Shown here piece after piece: positions 25,586 to 34,634 of a DNA stretch of 64,000 nucleotides. A program made the position numbers and the translations under genes. The notes beneath the pieces are model-generated. The model ran no database searches. It was not told where the DNA came from and saw only the letters and a list, made by a program, of their open reading frames with translations. Origin of the DNA: Bacteroidota bacterium (GTDB lineage Bacteria; Bacteroidota; Bacteroidia; NS11-12g; UBA955); the NCBI GenBank assembly GCA_024103355.1, contig JAGFIU010000053.1, positions 45,843 through 109,842 of the forward strand, given 5' to 3'. How positions within the stretch are numbered: position 1 is the stretch's first letter; each line of letters starts with the position of its first letter.

Positions 25586-26863
25586 TCAAGCGTACAAAGG
25601 GTACTTAGCCATCAGTTTATTTACCTGTTCATGTATAGACTTGAGTTTTTGCTCATTATCGTGATTCATAATGGCTTCATCAATATAGCTGACAATTTCC
25701 GGCATTACATCTTCTTTCAATCCCCTTGTGGTAATAGCAGGTGTCCCCACTCTTATTCCTGAAGTAACAAAAGGTGAACGTGTTTCAAACGGCACCGTAT
25801 TTTTGTTAACGGTAATGCCACATAAACCCAATGTTGTTTCTGCTAATTTGCCTGTGATTGCATCCCCTTTGGGTCTTAGGTCAATCAACATAAGGTGGTT
25901 GTCAGTACCTCCGGAAATCAATTTATATCCTCTGGCAACAAATTCTTTTGCCATTGCTTGAGCATTTTTGATGATTTGTTTGCAATAATCCTCATATTCA
26001 GGCTGCAAATCTTCGCCAAAAGCTACTGCTTTAGCCGCAATAACATGTTCCAAAGGTCCGCCTTGCGTACCCGGAAATACTCCGGAATCAAGCAAAGAGC
26101 TCATCATCCTCAATTCACCTTTAGGAGTTTTAATCCCAAAAGGATTTTCAAAATCTTTGCCCATCATAATAACGCCACCTCTTGGCCCGCGAAGGGTTTT
26201 GTGTGTTGTAGAGGTAACAAAATGGCAATGTTTAAGCGGGTCATTAAGCAATTTTTTTGCAATCAGTCCTGCCGGATGAGCAATATCAGCCATGAGCAAA
26301 GCCCCAACCTGGTCAGCAGCAGCACGCATCTTTGCATAATCCCAATCACGGCTGTAGCTGGAAGCTCCTGCAATAATTAATTTGGGTCTTTCTGCAAGAA
26401 TTTGTTCCGCAACTTTATCAAAATCAATTCTTCCCGTTTCTTGCTCTACGTTATAAAACACAGGGTTATACAACTTTCCTGAAAAATTCACAGGAGAACC
26501 GTGTGTCAAGTGACCTCCGTGCGAAAGATTAAAACCTAAAATTTTATCTCCCGGATTTAAACATGCAAGCATAACTGAGGCGTTTGCTTGTGCACCTGAA
26601 TGAGGCTGAACATTTGCCCATTCTGCTCCAAACAATTCTTTTAATCTGTCTATAGCCAAGTTTTCAGTTTGGTCAACAAATTCACAACCTCCATAATAGC
26701 GTTTACCGGGAAGACCTTCAGCGTATTTGTTGGTCATAACACTTCCCATAGCTTCCATTACTTGCTTGCTCACAAAGTTTTCTGATGCGATTAACTCAAT
26801 TCCTTCTTGTTGTCTTTTCAATTCCTGATTGATTAGACCAAAAACCAAATCATCTCTTTTCAT
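25586..26863 (-). CDS. glyA: serine hydroxymethyltransferase
   Basis: PLP enzyme that interconverts serine and glycine with tetrahydrofolate, the main source of one-carbon units. 425 residues. Motifs: [44 protein letters not shown] and the PLP lysine K222 in [14 protein letters not shown]-terminal [12 protein letters not shown] is normal. The gene is monocistronic and convergent to alaS. Confidence 0.98.
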   Translation of the reverse strand: MKRDDLVFGLINQELKRQQEGIELIASENFVSKQVMEAMGSVMTNKYAEGLPGKRYYGGCEFVDQTENLAIDRLKELFGAEWANVQPHSGAQANASVMLACLNPGDKILGFNLSHGGHLTHGSPVNFSGKLYNPVFYNVEQETGRIDFDKVAEQILAERPKLIIAGASSYSRDWDYAKMRAAADQVGALLMADIAHPAGLIAKKLLNDPLKHCHFVTSTTHKTLRGPRGGVIMMGKDFENPFGIKTPKGELRMMSSLLDSGVFPGTQGGPLEHVIAAKAVAFGEDLQPEYEDYCKQIIKNAQAMAKEFVARGYKLISGGTDNHLMLIDLRPKGDAITGKLAETTLGLCGITVNKNTVPFETRSPFVTSGIRVGTPAITTRGLKEDVMPEIVSYIDEAIMNHDNEQKLKSIHEQVNKLMAKYPLYA

Positions 26864-26872
26864 ATTGGTGTG

Positions 26873-26880
26873 CGAAATTA
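26873..26880 (-). promoter_or_regulatory. candidate -7 box of glyA
   Basis: The minus strand reads TAATTTCG, 9 nt upstream of the glyA ATG (26863). Confidence 0.4.
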
Positions 26881-27069
26881 CTCAATTATTAAGCAATAAA
26901 TAAATCAAGTCCGATTTAAAATTTTTGCAGGGTTAATAGAAACAAGTTCAATGTATTTGGGCTTGTTGTGACAGGAGAAAAGGGTAGAGGTAAGTGATAA
27001 AAAATATTAAGACAGTTTGTTCATACCTATATGCTCTCTCTTAAAGAGTTCAGAGCTATATCAAAACAG

Positions 27070-27143
<74 letters not shown>

Positions 27144-27245
27144 ATTGATTCTTGTTGATACGGTTTGCAAAAGTACAATTATTTGATTTTGTATGAAATG
27201 ATTTGTGTATCAAATTAGCAAGTCAATTATAAAGAGCGCATTGAT

Positions 27246-27253
27246 TATCTTTG
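27246..27253 (+). promoter_or_regulatory. -7 box of the era-der operon
   Basis: TATCTTTG followed by CCCCCC. It lies inside the longest open frame of era, which shows that the protein must start downstream (GTG 27277). Confidence 0.5.
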
Positions 27254-27276
27254 CCCCCCCTTTTTATTGGAAGCTT

Positions 27277-28152
27277 GTGAGTTTTAAATCAGGTTTTGTA
27301 ACTATCATTGGTCGCCCTAATGTCGGGAAGTCAACCATCATGAATCATTTTGTGGGGCAGAAATTGTCTATTGTTACCCCGAAAGCTTCTACTACAAGGC
27401 ATAGGATTATGGGTGTGGTAACGGATAATAATTATCAAATTGTGTTTTCGGACACGCCCGGAGTGATTAAGGCAGCCTATGAACTGCACAATGCCATGAT
27501 GGATTTTGTGTGGACGGCTTTGGATGACAGCGATTTGATTTTGTATATGCTGGAGGTTGATGAACCCGTGAACGAATTGATAGAGAATAAACTCAAAGAA
27601 GCCGGACTCCCTGTGATTGTGTTGCTTAACAAAATTGACCTGAGTACACAAAAAAGAGTAGAGGACAGAATCGCAGAACTAACATCCAATCCTTTATTTA
27701 AAGAAGTAATTCCGGTGAGTGCGCTCTATGGTTTTGACAGCAAAATGGTTTTGGATAGGATTGTAAGTTATTTGCCCGAAGGAATGCCCTATTTCCCTGA
27801 AGACCAAATTACGGATAGAACTGAGCGTTTCTTTGTTTCTGAAATCATAAGAGAGCAAATTTTTTATCTCTACTCCAAAGAAATTCCCTATAGTTGTGAG
27901 GTGATTGTAGAGGATTTCAAGGAAAATAAAAATATTATTGATATCCGGGCAGTAATCATGGTAGAAAGAGAAGGTCAAAAAGGAATATTAGTGGGCAAGG
28001 GAGGAGAAGGAATCAAAAGAGTGGGCACAAAATCAAGAAAAGAATTAGAGCGCTTTTTGGATAAACATGTTTTTTTGGATTTGAGGGTTAAAGTGGCTGA
28101 AGGATGGAGAAAGAAGGAGTTGTTTCTTAAAAGGTTCGGATATAAAAATTAA
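27277..28152 (+). CDS. era: GTPase Era
   Basis: Essential ribosome-assembly GTPase that binds the 3' end of 16S rRNA. The frame is open from 27205, but the -7 box at 27246-27253 and family alignment put the start at GTG 27277, giving MSFKSGFVTIIGRPNVGKST and 291 residues (E. coli Era has 301). G1 GRPNVGKST is at about 12-20, G3 DTPG in VFSDTPGV, G4 LLNKIDL, and the C-terminal KH domain has VGKGGEGIKRVGTKSRKELE. The der gene starts 6 nt after its stop. Confidence 0.95.
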   Translation: MSFKSGFVTIIGRPNVGKSTIMNHFVGQKLSIVTPKASTTRHRIMGVVTDNNYQIVFSDTPGVIKAAYELHNAMMDFVWTALDDSDLILYMLEVDEPVNELIENKLKEAGLPVIVLLNKIDLSTQKRVEDRIAELTSNPLFKEVIPVSALYGFDSKMVLDRIVSYLPEGMPYFPEDQITDRTERFFVSEIIREQIFYLYSKEIPYSCEVIVEDFKENKNIIDIRAVIMVEREGQKGILVGKGGEGIKRVGTKSRKELERFLDKHVFLDLRVKVAEGWRKKELFLKRFGYKN

Positions 28153-28158
28153 ATAAAA

Positions 28159-29469
28159 ATGGGAAATATAGTAGCCATCGTAGGCAGACCAAATGTGGGT
28201 AAATCCACGCTGTTTAACAGACTGACCGGTGAGCGCAAAGCCATTGTTCATGATTCCAGTGGCGTAACACGCGACAGACACTACGGTGAATGTGAATGGA
28301 CAGGCAAAAGTTTTACTGTTATTGACACAGGAGGTTATGTACCCAATAGCAGCGATGTGTTTGAACAGGCTATTGTGAATCAAGTGAATATCGCTATACA
28401 AGAAAGCGACTTATTGCTTTTTGTTGTGGATGTTACCAATGATATCACAGACCTCGATATGGCATTTGCTAGTGTTTTACGCAAGTCAGGAAAACCGGTG
28501 ATTATTGTTGCCAACAAAACCGATAATCAAATGCTTATTCCACAGGCAAGTGTTTTTTACAAATTTGGATTCGATGAACTCTATACCATTTCCTCACTTT
28601 CAGGAACAGGAACCGGTGAGTTGCTTGACAGGGTAATTGAACTCCTACCCAAAGAGCAAGGACAACCCGAGCAGGAAGTAGTGATTCCTAAGGTGGCTAT
28701 TTTGGGTCGTCCCAATGTTGGCAAATCTTCACTTACCAATACGTTGTTAGGCAATGACAGAAATATTGTTACAGACGTTGCCGGAACTACCCGAGACAGT
28801 ATTCATGCTCATTACAATGCCTTTGGCAAAGAGTTGATTTTGATTGATACAGCAGGTATTCGAAGGAAAAAGAATGTTTCAGAAGATATTGAGTTCTATT
28901 CAGTGATGCGTTCGCTTAGGTCTATGGAAGAAGCAGATATTTGTGTAATCATGATTGATGCTACTGTTGGAATGGATGCACAGGATGTCAATTTGTTTTA
29001 TCTCGCGCACAGACGTGGAAAAGGAATTGTTATGTTAGTCAATAAATGGGATTTGGTTGAAAAAGATACTAATACAGCAAAAAACTATACGCAGGTTATT
29101 CATTCAAAAGTTCAGCCTTTTTCGGATTTCCCGATTCTGTTTATTTCAGCTATCAACAAACAGAGAATTTATGATACCGTGCAAAAAATTCAGATGGTTT
29201 ATGATAACAGAAGTAAGCATATTTCTACTTCAAAACTCAATGAATTTGTCCATGAAATAATGGAGAAACATCCCCCACAGTCTAAAAAGGGAAAACATGT
29301 AAAAATTAAGTACGCAACACAACTTAAAACCAATTACCCGTGTTTTGTTTTCTTCTGTAATTTGCCTCAATATCTGACAGATGCATACAAGCGTTATATT
29401 GAAAATCAGTTGAGAAAAGAATTCGATTTTAGCGGGGTTCCAATCAAAATGTTTTTTAGAAAAAAATAA
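28159..29469 (+). CDS. der: GTPase Der (EngA)
   Basis: Double-GTPase involved in 50S ribosome assembly. 436 residues. The first G domain has GRPNVGKSTLFNRLTG (8-23), DTGGY and NKTD. The second (about 175-345) has GRPNVGKSSLTN, DTAGIRRKKNV and NKWDLV. A C-terminal KH-like domain (about 350-436) follows, with HPPQSKKGKHVKIKYATQ and a final GVPIKMFFRKK. It forms an operon with era. Confidence 0.98.
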   Translation: MGNIVAIVGRPNVGKSTLFNRLTGERKAIVHDSSGVTRDRHYGECEWTGKSFTVIDTGGYVPNSSDVFEQAIVNQVNIAIQESDLLLFVVDVTNDITDLDMAFASVLRKSGKPVIIVANKTDNQMLIPQASVFYKFGFDELYTISSLSGTGTGELLDRVIELLPKEQGQPEQEVVIPKVAILGRPNVGKSSLTNTLLGNDRNIVTDVAGTTRDSIHAHYNAFGKELILIDTAGIRRKKNVSEDIEFYSVMRSLRSMEEADICVIMIDATVGMDAQDVNLFYLAHRRGKGIVMLVNKWDLVEKDTNTAKNYTQVIHSKVQPFSDFPILFISAINKQRIYDTVQKIQMVYDNRSKHISTSKLNEFVHEIMEKHPPQSKKGKHVKIKYATQLKTNYPCFVFFCNLPQYLTDAYKRYIENQLRKEFDFSGVPIKMFFRKK

Positions 29470-29516
29470 TAAAAAGAATCTCCCTTTATTTCTGACAATA
29501 GCTGCAAATCAATATG

Positions 29517-30368
29517 TCAGCGCATTAGCTTGATTTTAACTCTGATTTTATTGAGATACAGAGCCAAGCGGTTAGTTACCTCGGGCAAGATTCCTTTCCA
29601 TTCTTCTCCCTTGTGCAAATAATATTGGTCAAAGAAACCGGGTGTTATACCCCATTTTTGCATAAATGTTCTGCGACCGTCATTCATTTTGATTCTTTTT
29701 AATGACTTTGAACCAAAATGATACACCCTGCTATTCCCAATTCCTCGAAAATCCCTGATTCCCTCATTCCATAATTTCATACTAAAATCGGGATCAGAAT
29801 ACAAACCCGGGCTGTATTCAGTACTATATCCGCCAACTTTTTCCCAATATGATTTGTGTACCACATTGGGCGGCCAACTTGCACCATACCAATCTTTCTT
29901 GTCAAACTTAGCATAGCTTTCCAATAATTTCTGTTCTTGAAAGTCAGAAGGCTCGGTTCCGAAATTTTGATTACCGATAACACAAAGATTCTTGCCTACA
30001 AACGGTTCTATCATTGTAGAAGAATAAAAAAACTTGTTGTCCGGAACCTTTTTAATTTGTTCAAACAAAGCGCTGTCCCAACCAGGGAGCGCGTACATGT
30101 CATCATTAAAATAACAAATATAATCTGTTGTTGCTTGCTTTGCAGCGAGGTTTAATGCTTCGCAAATACCGATATTCTCTTTGCTGTAGGTAAACTCAAT
30201 ATCTTTATTGTTTTTTGCCCAATCCAAGGTTCCGTCAGAGCCTTCGTTAATGTGCAAAATAATCTGATGCCGAAAAGAAGAGTTTTTTAGAATGCTGCTT
30301 ACACAGATTTGCAGATAAGGCAAATTGTTCCATGTTGGAATTAGTATTGAGAATAAAGGTTTTGACAT
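29517..30368 (-). CDS. family 2 glycosyltransferase
   Basis: A 283-residue GT2 (GT-A fold) protein with no membrane helices. MSKPLFSILIPTWNNLPYLQICVSSIL is the classic N-terminus, HINEGSDGTLDWAK follows, and the DxD-like metal site is in YICYFNDDMYALPGWD. YSDPDFSMKLWNEGIRDF is the usual ED-like acceptor motif region. The longest frame starts at GTG 30380, which overlaps the -7 box at 30380-30387, so ATG 30368 is chosen. Probably acts in cell-surface polysaccharide synthesis; no cluster surrounds it to define the product. Confidence 0.9.
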   Translation of the reverse strand: MSKPLFSILIPTWNNLPYLQICVSSILKNSSFRHQIILHINEGSDGTLDWAKNNKDIEFTYSKENIGICEALNLAAKQATTDYICYFNDDMYALPGWDSALFEQIKKVPDNKFFYSSTMIEPFVGKNLCVIGNQNFGTEPSDFQEQKLLESYAKFDKKDWYGASWPPNVVHKSYWEKVGGYSTEYSPGLYSDPDFSMKLWNEGIRDFRGIGNSRVYHFGSKSLKRIKMNDGRRTFMQKWGITPGFFDQYYLHKGEEWKGILPEVTNRLALYLNKIRVKIKLMR

Positions 30369-30379
30369 CAGAGAGTGCA

Positions 30380-30387
30380 CAAAAGTA
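30380..30387 (-). promoter_or_regulatory. -7 box of the glycosyltransferase gene
   Basis: The minus strand reads TACTTTTG, 11 nt upstream of the ATG at 30368. Confidence 0.5.
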
Positions 30388-30435
30388 ATGTTCTTTATAG
30401 AACTTTTTCCTCTTATAAATTGAACTAAAATACAG

Positions 30436-30443
30436 TAAATTTG
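30436..30443 (+). promoter_or_regulatory. -7 box of the threonine dehydrogenase gene
   Basis: TAAATTTG, 8 nt upstream of the ATG at 30452. It is divergent from the glycosyltransferase box, 48 nt away. Confidence 0.5.
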
Positions 30444-30451
30444 CTGCCAAA

Positions 30452-31417
30452 ATGAGCACAGAAAAAATTCTATTAATTGGAGCTTGCGGGCAGTTGGGAA
30501 CAGAATTGACCGAAGAACTCAGAAAAATCTACGGTGACAGCAATGTAATCGCATCGGATATCAGAAAATCAGATAACCATGTTTTTGAGACAGGACCTTT
30601 TGAAATAGTGAATGTTCTTGACAAGGCGCAATTAGGAGCAGTATTTGCAAAATATAAACCCACTCAGGTATATCATTTAGCAGCTTTGTTAAGTGCAACG
30701 GCAGAACAAAAGCCGAAATTAGGTTGGGAGTTAAATATGGACGGATTATTTAATGTGTTTGATGCAGCCCTTGAATACAAAACCGCAAAAGTTTATTGGC
30801 CTTCTTCTATTGCCGTCTTCGGGCCCAATACCCCCAGAGACAACACCCCTCAGTTTTGCGTTATGGACCCCACAACAGTCTATGGTATCAGCAAATTAGC
30901 AGGTGAGCGTTACTGCGAATATTACTTCAAAAGATATGGTTTGGATGTAAGAAGTTTGCGTTATCCCGGATTGATTGGTTATAAATCTGCTCCCGGTGGC
31001 GGCACTACCGATTATGCTGTGAGCATTTACCATGATGCTTTGAAAACCAAACACCATGAATGTTTTTTGAGTGAAAAAACCACCCTCCCAATGCTCTATA
31101 TGCCTGATGCACTTAAAGCTACCATTGGACTGATGGATGTTTCTGCCGACAAAGTATTGATTCGTTCAAGCTATAATCTTGCCGGCATGAGTTTTTCTCC
31201 CGAAGAAATTACTGCTTCTATTCAAAAATATATTCCGGATTTTAATACCACATACAAACCGGATCAAAGACAGGCAATAGCAGATTCCTGGCCTAGAATT
31301 ATTGATGATTCAAGAGCAAGAACAGATTGGGGTTGGAAACCTGAATACGATTTAGACAAAATGTCTCAGGATATGCTCAAGAATTTGGCTGCTCAATACG
31401 GAGTTAAATCCATTTAG
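30452..31417 (+). CDS. SDR-type L-threonine 3-dehydrogenase
   Basis: A 321-residue extended SDR. GACGQLG (about 10-16) binds NAD; Ser of PSSIAVFG and Tyr/Lys of YGISKLAGE form the catalytic set. The stretch RYPGLIGYKSAPGGGTTDYAV and the preceding VYWPSSIAVFGPNTP are, as I recall, characteristic of the SDR-type threonine dehydrogenase described from Flavobacterium frigidimaris, rather than of UDP-glucose 4-epimerases. It would oxidise threonine to 2-amino-3-ketobutyrate. No kbl (2-amino-3-ketobutyrate ligase) gene is nearby in the window. Confidence 0.82.
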   Translation: MSTEKILLIGACGQLGTELTEELRKIYGDSNVIASDIRKSDNHVFETGPFEIVNVLDKAQLGAVFAKYKPTQVYHLAALLSATAEQKPKLGWELNMDGLFNVFDAALEYKTAKVYWPSSIAVFGPNTPRDNTPQFCVMDPTTVYGISKLAGERYCEYYFKRYGLDVRSLRYPGLIGYKSAPGGGTTDYAVSIYHDALKTKHHECFLSEKTTLPMLYMPDALKATIGLMDVSADKVLIRSSYNLAGMSFSPEEITASIQKYIPDFNTTYKPDQRQAIADSWPRIIDDSRARTDWGWKPEYDLDKMSQDMLKNLAAQYGVKSI

Positions 31418-31503
31418 AACCGGTTAAAATTTTGTTTTTCAGTCAATAGTGTAAAAAAATGCACTCTTTATGGATAAGTGCATGGTTTTTATTCTTGAAA
31501 AAT

Positions 31504-31511
31504 TACCTTTG
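31504..31511 (+). promoter_or_regulatory. -7 box of the superoxide dismutase gene
   Basis: TACCTTTG, a perfect TAnnTTTG, 26 nt upstream of the ATG at 31538. Confidence 0.4.
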
Positions 31512-31537
31512 ATGCTCCATCTAAAAAATAAAAGATT

Positions 31538-32314
31538 ATGGAAGAAAACAACAAAAGAATAAATAGAAGAGAGTTTATCACCGTTGGTGGTAAAGCTGTT
31601 ATAGGAATAGGACTTGCCGGCTCTCTAATAGGTTCAGCAGCCCTAAAAGCACAGGCCTGGGATAATCCTGCTTTTTTTAATAAAAAAGAACCAAAATTTA
31701 AAACAGGAATGGAGCAAAAACCTTTGCAATATGCATACAACGCGCTTGAACCCCATATTGATGCTCACACAATGGAGATTCACTACACCAAGCATGCTGC
31801 TGCATATTCCAAAAACCTTAGAGATGCTGCTAAAGAAGAAAATGTACCTGAAAATACCATTGTTGAAGATATACTCGGCAATATCTCTAAGTACTCCTCA
31901 AAAATGCGTAACAATGCCGGAGGACACTATAACCACGAATTGTTTTGGAATATTATGTCAGCCAATCCGCAGACAGCACCTCAAGGAGCGTTAGCAAAAG
32001 CAATTGATAAAGATTTTGTTTCGTTTGAAAAGTTTGTTAATGCTTTTGAAGAAAAAGCCAAAACCAGATTTGGCTCCGGATGGGCATGGCTGGTACTTAA
32101 TAACGGAAAACTTGAAGTTGGCTCTACACCCAACCAAGATAATCCATTAATGGATATCTCTGATTTTAAAGGAATTCCTCTGATGGGAATTGATGTATGG
32201 GAACATGCTTATTATCTTCACTATCAGAACCGAAGACCGGACTATATCAAAAATTGGTGGAAAGTACTGGATTGGAAAAAGGTTGAGGAAAGATACAATC
32301 TGGCTGTAAAATAA
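31538..32314 (+). CDS. Tat-exported superoxide dismutase (Mn-type)
   Basis: A 258-residue Fe/Mn superoxide dismutase with an unusual N-terminal export signal. NRREFITVGG (9-18) followed by a hydrophobic stretch (AVIGIGLAGSLIGSAALKAQA) is a twin-arginine signal, cut near residue 40. Metal ligands are H82, H133, D219 and H223, with gateway Y90. The second-sphere glutamine is in STPNQDNPLM (Q200) with GGHYNH at 128-133, the Mn-type arrangement. The folded, metal-loaded enzyme would be exported to the periplasm and remove superoxide there. The gene is monocistronic. Confidence 0.93.
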   Translation: MEENNKRINRREFITVGGKAVIGIGLAGSLIGSAALKAQAWDNPAFFNKKEPKFKTGMEQKPLQYAYNALEPHIDAHTMEIHYTKHAAAYSKNLRDAAKEENVPENTIVEDILGNISKYSSKMRNNAGGHYNHELFWNIMSANPQTAPQGALAKAIDKDFVSFEKFVNAFEEKAKTRFGSGWAWLVLNNGKLEVGSTPNQDNPLMDISDFKGIPLMGIDVWEHAYYLHYQNRRPDYIKNWWKVLDWKKVEERYNLAVK

Positions 32315-32372
32315 TACCTGATTAACATTAGTAAAAACAAGCATTGTGTTTTCTAAGTAAAAAAACTTGGAC

Positions 32373-32380
32373 TAACTTTG
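32373..32380 (+). promoter_or_regulatory. -7 box of asd
   Basis: TAACTTTG, 13 nt upstream of the asd ATG (32394). Confidence 0.5.
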
Positions 32381-32393
32381 CACAGCCAAAAAA

Positions 32394-33386
32394 ATGAAAA
32401 TTGCCGTAGTCGGTGCAACCGGATTGGTTGGTACCAAAATGTTGGAAATCTTGGAGGAAAGGAATTTCCCGGTTACAGAATTAATCCCTGTTGCCTCATC
32501 CAAATCAGTAGGGAAAGTTATAGGATTCAAAGGAAAACAATTTGTTGTAACTTCTCCTGAAGAAGCACTCAACCAAAGACCTCATATAGCATTGTTTTCG
32601 GCCGGAGCATCTACTTCTAAAGAATGGGCACCGCGTTTTGCAGAATCAGGAACGACTGTGATTGACAACAGCTCGGCTTGGAGAATGGATAAAAATATCC
32701 CTTTGGTTGTACCCGAAGTCAATGCCTCTGTTTTGACTAAAGAAAATAAAATTATCGCAAACCCTAATTGCAGTACCATTCAAATGGTGGTTGCATTATC
32801 TCCTATATATATAAGGTATGGAATTAAAAGACTTGTCATTTCTACTTACCAGTCAGTAACAGGAACCGGAGCAAAAGCAGTTGCTCAACTGATGTCTGAG
32901 AGAAATTCACAACATGTTACTGAAAAGGCATATCCGTATCCCATTGACTTGAATGTTATTCCGCAGATTGATGTTTTTGTTGAAGATGGATATACCAAAG
33001 AAGAAATGAAAATGATCAATGAAACCCGAAAAATATTGGGTGATGAAAAAATAGCCATCACAGCTACCACAGTTCGTATTCCGGTTACAGGGGGACATAG
33101 TGAATCAGTCAATGTTGAAACATTTATGCCATTTGAAATAGATGATATTCGCTCCTTATATAATAATACACCCGGTACCATATTAAAAGACAACCCAAAA
33201 GAACTTTCTTATCCTATGCCTATTGACGCACATAATAATGATATAGTATGGGTGGGAAGAATAAGAAGAGATTTCAGCCAACCCAACTCCTTTAATATAT
33301 GGATTGTTTCTGATAATCTTCGTAAAGGAGCAGCAACCAATGCCGTCCAAATTGCTGAATACCTTATTAATCAACGTATAGTGTAA
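32394..33386 (+). CDS. asd: aspartate-semialdehyde dehydrogenase
   Basis: NADPH-dependent reduction of aspartyl phosphate to aspartate semialdehyde, a shared step for Lys/DAP, Met and Thr synthesis. 330 residues. GATGLVG (7-13) binds NADP; the catalytic cysteine is C126 (NPNCSTIQ); RIPVTGGHSESVNVE carries the active-site Arg/His. It is followed after 7 nt by the flavin/2Fe-2S reductase gene. Confidence 0.97.
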   Translation: MKIAVVGATGLVGTKMLEILEERNFPVTELIPVASSKSVGKVIGFKGKQFVVTSPEEALNQRPHIALFSAGASTSKEWAPRFAESGTTVIDNSSAWRMDKNIPLVVPEVNASVLTKENKIIANPNCSTIQMVVALSPIYIRYGIKRLVISTYQSVTGTGAKAVAQLMSERNSQHVTEKAYPYPIDLNVIPQIDVFVEDGYTKEEMKMINETRKILGDEKIAITATTVRIPVTGGHSESVNVETFMPFEIDDIRSLYNNTPGTILKDNPKELSYPMPIDAHNNDIVWVGRIRRDFSQPNSFNIWIVSDNLRKGAATNAVQIAEYLINQRIV

Positions 33387-33393
33387 TATATCA

Positions 33394-34482
33394 ATGACAA
33401 CAATACCCGGCTTTTACAGCCTTAAAGTAAAAAGAATAAACAGAGAAACAGACAAAGCAGTTAGTGTCTTTTTTGAAATACCCGAAATTATCAGAGATAA
33501 ATTTGGATATAAAGCAGGACAATTCCTTACTATAGAAACAGAAATAAATATAGAAAGCGTAAGACGTTCCTACAGTATTTGCACTTCACCTTATGCAGAT
33601 ACTGATATTGCCATTACTATTAAAGAAGTTGAAGGTGGAAAAATGTCCACTTATATAAATAGAGAATTAAAAGAAGGAGATTTTCTTAATGTAATGCCAC
33701 CTAATGGAAAATTTATTGTAGAACCTCTATCAGAGAACTCTAAAGTATATATCCTGTTTGGAGGTGGCAGCGGAATTACACCGTTGATGGGAATTGCAAA
33801 AACAGTGTTGCTCAAAGAGCCTTCTTCAAAAGTATTTCTCATCTATGCCAATCAAAACACAAACTCGGTGATTTTTAAAACTGCCCTCGATGATATGGAA
33901 AAGCAAAATAAGGATAGATTTAAAATATTCTATTCCTATGATAAAGCACCTATGATGTGGTTTGGCTTAAAAGGATTTCTTACCGAATCTGTGGTAGCTG
34001 ATGTTTTGAAATATAAAATTGCCGGACATTATACTTCTGCACATTATTATATATGTGGACCTACTCCCATGATGGATGTTGTTATGAACGGATTGTCAAA
34101 TATTGGAATAGACCCATCTCATATCCACAGTGAATATTTTGGAGCAACCACTAAGCATGAAAATAAAGTGAATGATGCAAAATCTGAAACTCATGCAGGA
34201 TTCTCAGGAAAAGCAAAAGTTAAAATCACACTTTATGGCAAGATAACAGAGATTGAGGTTAAAGATAATCAGACTATACTTGATGCAGCCAATGCTGCCG
34301 GGCTCCAACCGCCATATTCATGCACAGTAGGTGTCTGTACAACATGTAGAGCTAAAGTTCTGAAAGGCAAAGTAGAGATGATGGAAAGGGAGGGGTTGAG
34401 CGATTCTGAAATTGATGACGGCTATGTGCTGACTTGCCAATCGCTGCCAAGAAGCTCAGAGATTGAAATTATATACGAGTAA
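33394..34482 (+). CDS. PaaE-like flavin / 2Fe-2S reductase
   Basis: A 362-residue electron-transfer protein. FAD-binding ferredoxin-reductase domain (about 1-105, RSYSICTSPYADTD), NAD(P)-binding domain (about 110-235, YILFGGGSGITPLMGIAK and YYICGPTPMMD) and a C-terminal plant-type 2Fe-2S ferredoxin domain (about 275-362, SCTVGVCTTCRAKV plus a later TCQS cysteine). This layout is that of PaaE, the reductase of ring-1,2-phenylacetyl-CoA epoxidase. No paaABCD genes are present here, so it may serve another oxygenase or desaturase. Probably co-transcribed with asd, an unexpected partner. Confidence 0.88.
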   Translation: MTTIPGFYSLKVKRINRETDKAVSVFFEIPEIIRDKFGYKAGQFLTIETEINIESVRRSYSICTSPYADTDIAITIKEVEGGKMSTYINRELKEGDFLNVMPPNGKFIVEPLSENSKVYILFGGGSGITPLMGIAKTVLLKEPSSKVFLIYANQNTNSVIFKTALDDMEKQNKDRFKIFYSYDKAPMMWFGLKGFLTESVVADVLKYKIAGHYTSAHYYICGPTPMMDVVMNGLSNIGIDPSHIHSEYFGATTKHENKVNDAKSETHAGFSGKAKVKITLYGKITEIEVKDNQTILDAANAAGLQPPYSCTVGVCTTCRAKVLKGKVEMMEREGLSDSEIDDGYVLTCQSLPRSSEIEIIYE

Positions 34483-34527
34483 GTAACTAGGTGCTCACCC
34501 TAAAACTGCTGTATATTCTTTTAATAC

Positions 34528-34548
34528 ATTTTATTTGTCAAATAAAAT
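34528..34548. repeat. 21-nt palindrome upstream of the first giant surface-protein gene
   Basis: ATTTTATTTG (34528-34537), T, CAAATAAAAT (34539-34548): perfect 10-bp arms around one base. It could be an operator site or, with a 5-nt loop, a weak hairpin ending the reductase transcript. The remaining leader down to the ATG at 34635 shows nothing else clear. Confidence 0.4.
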
Positions 34549-34634
34549 AACAAAAAATATTTGGTGGTTTATTTTTTATTCTCTAATATCGCCTATTGAA
34601 AGTATCAAAATGTACAATATTAAAAAAAACAGAT

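Noticed and set aside
26881..27069. Additional RNA gene between glyA and tRNA-Pro
   Set aside because: No cloverleaf or strong hairpin found; only AT-rich sequence.
27205..27276. N-terminal extension of era from 27205
   Set aside because: A perfect TATCTTTG box lies inside it and the family begins at xFKSGFVxIIG, so GTG 27277 is the start.
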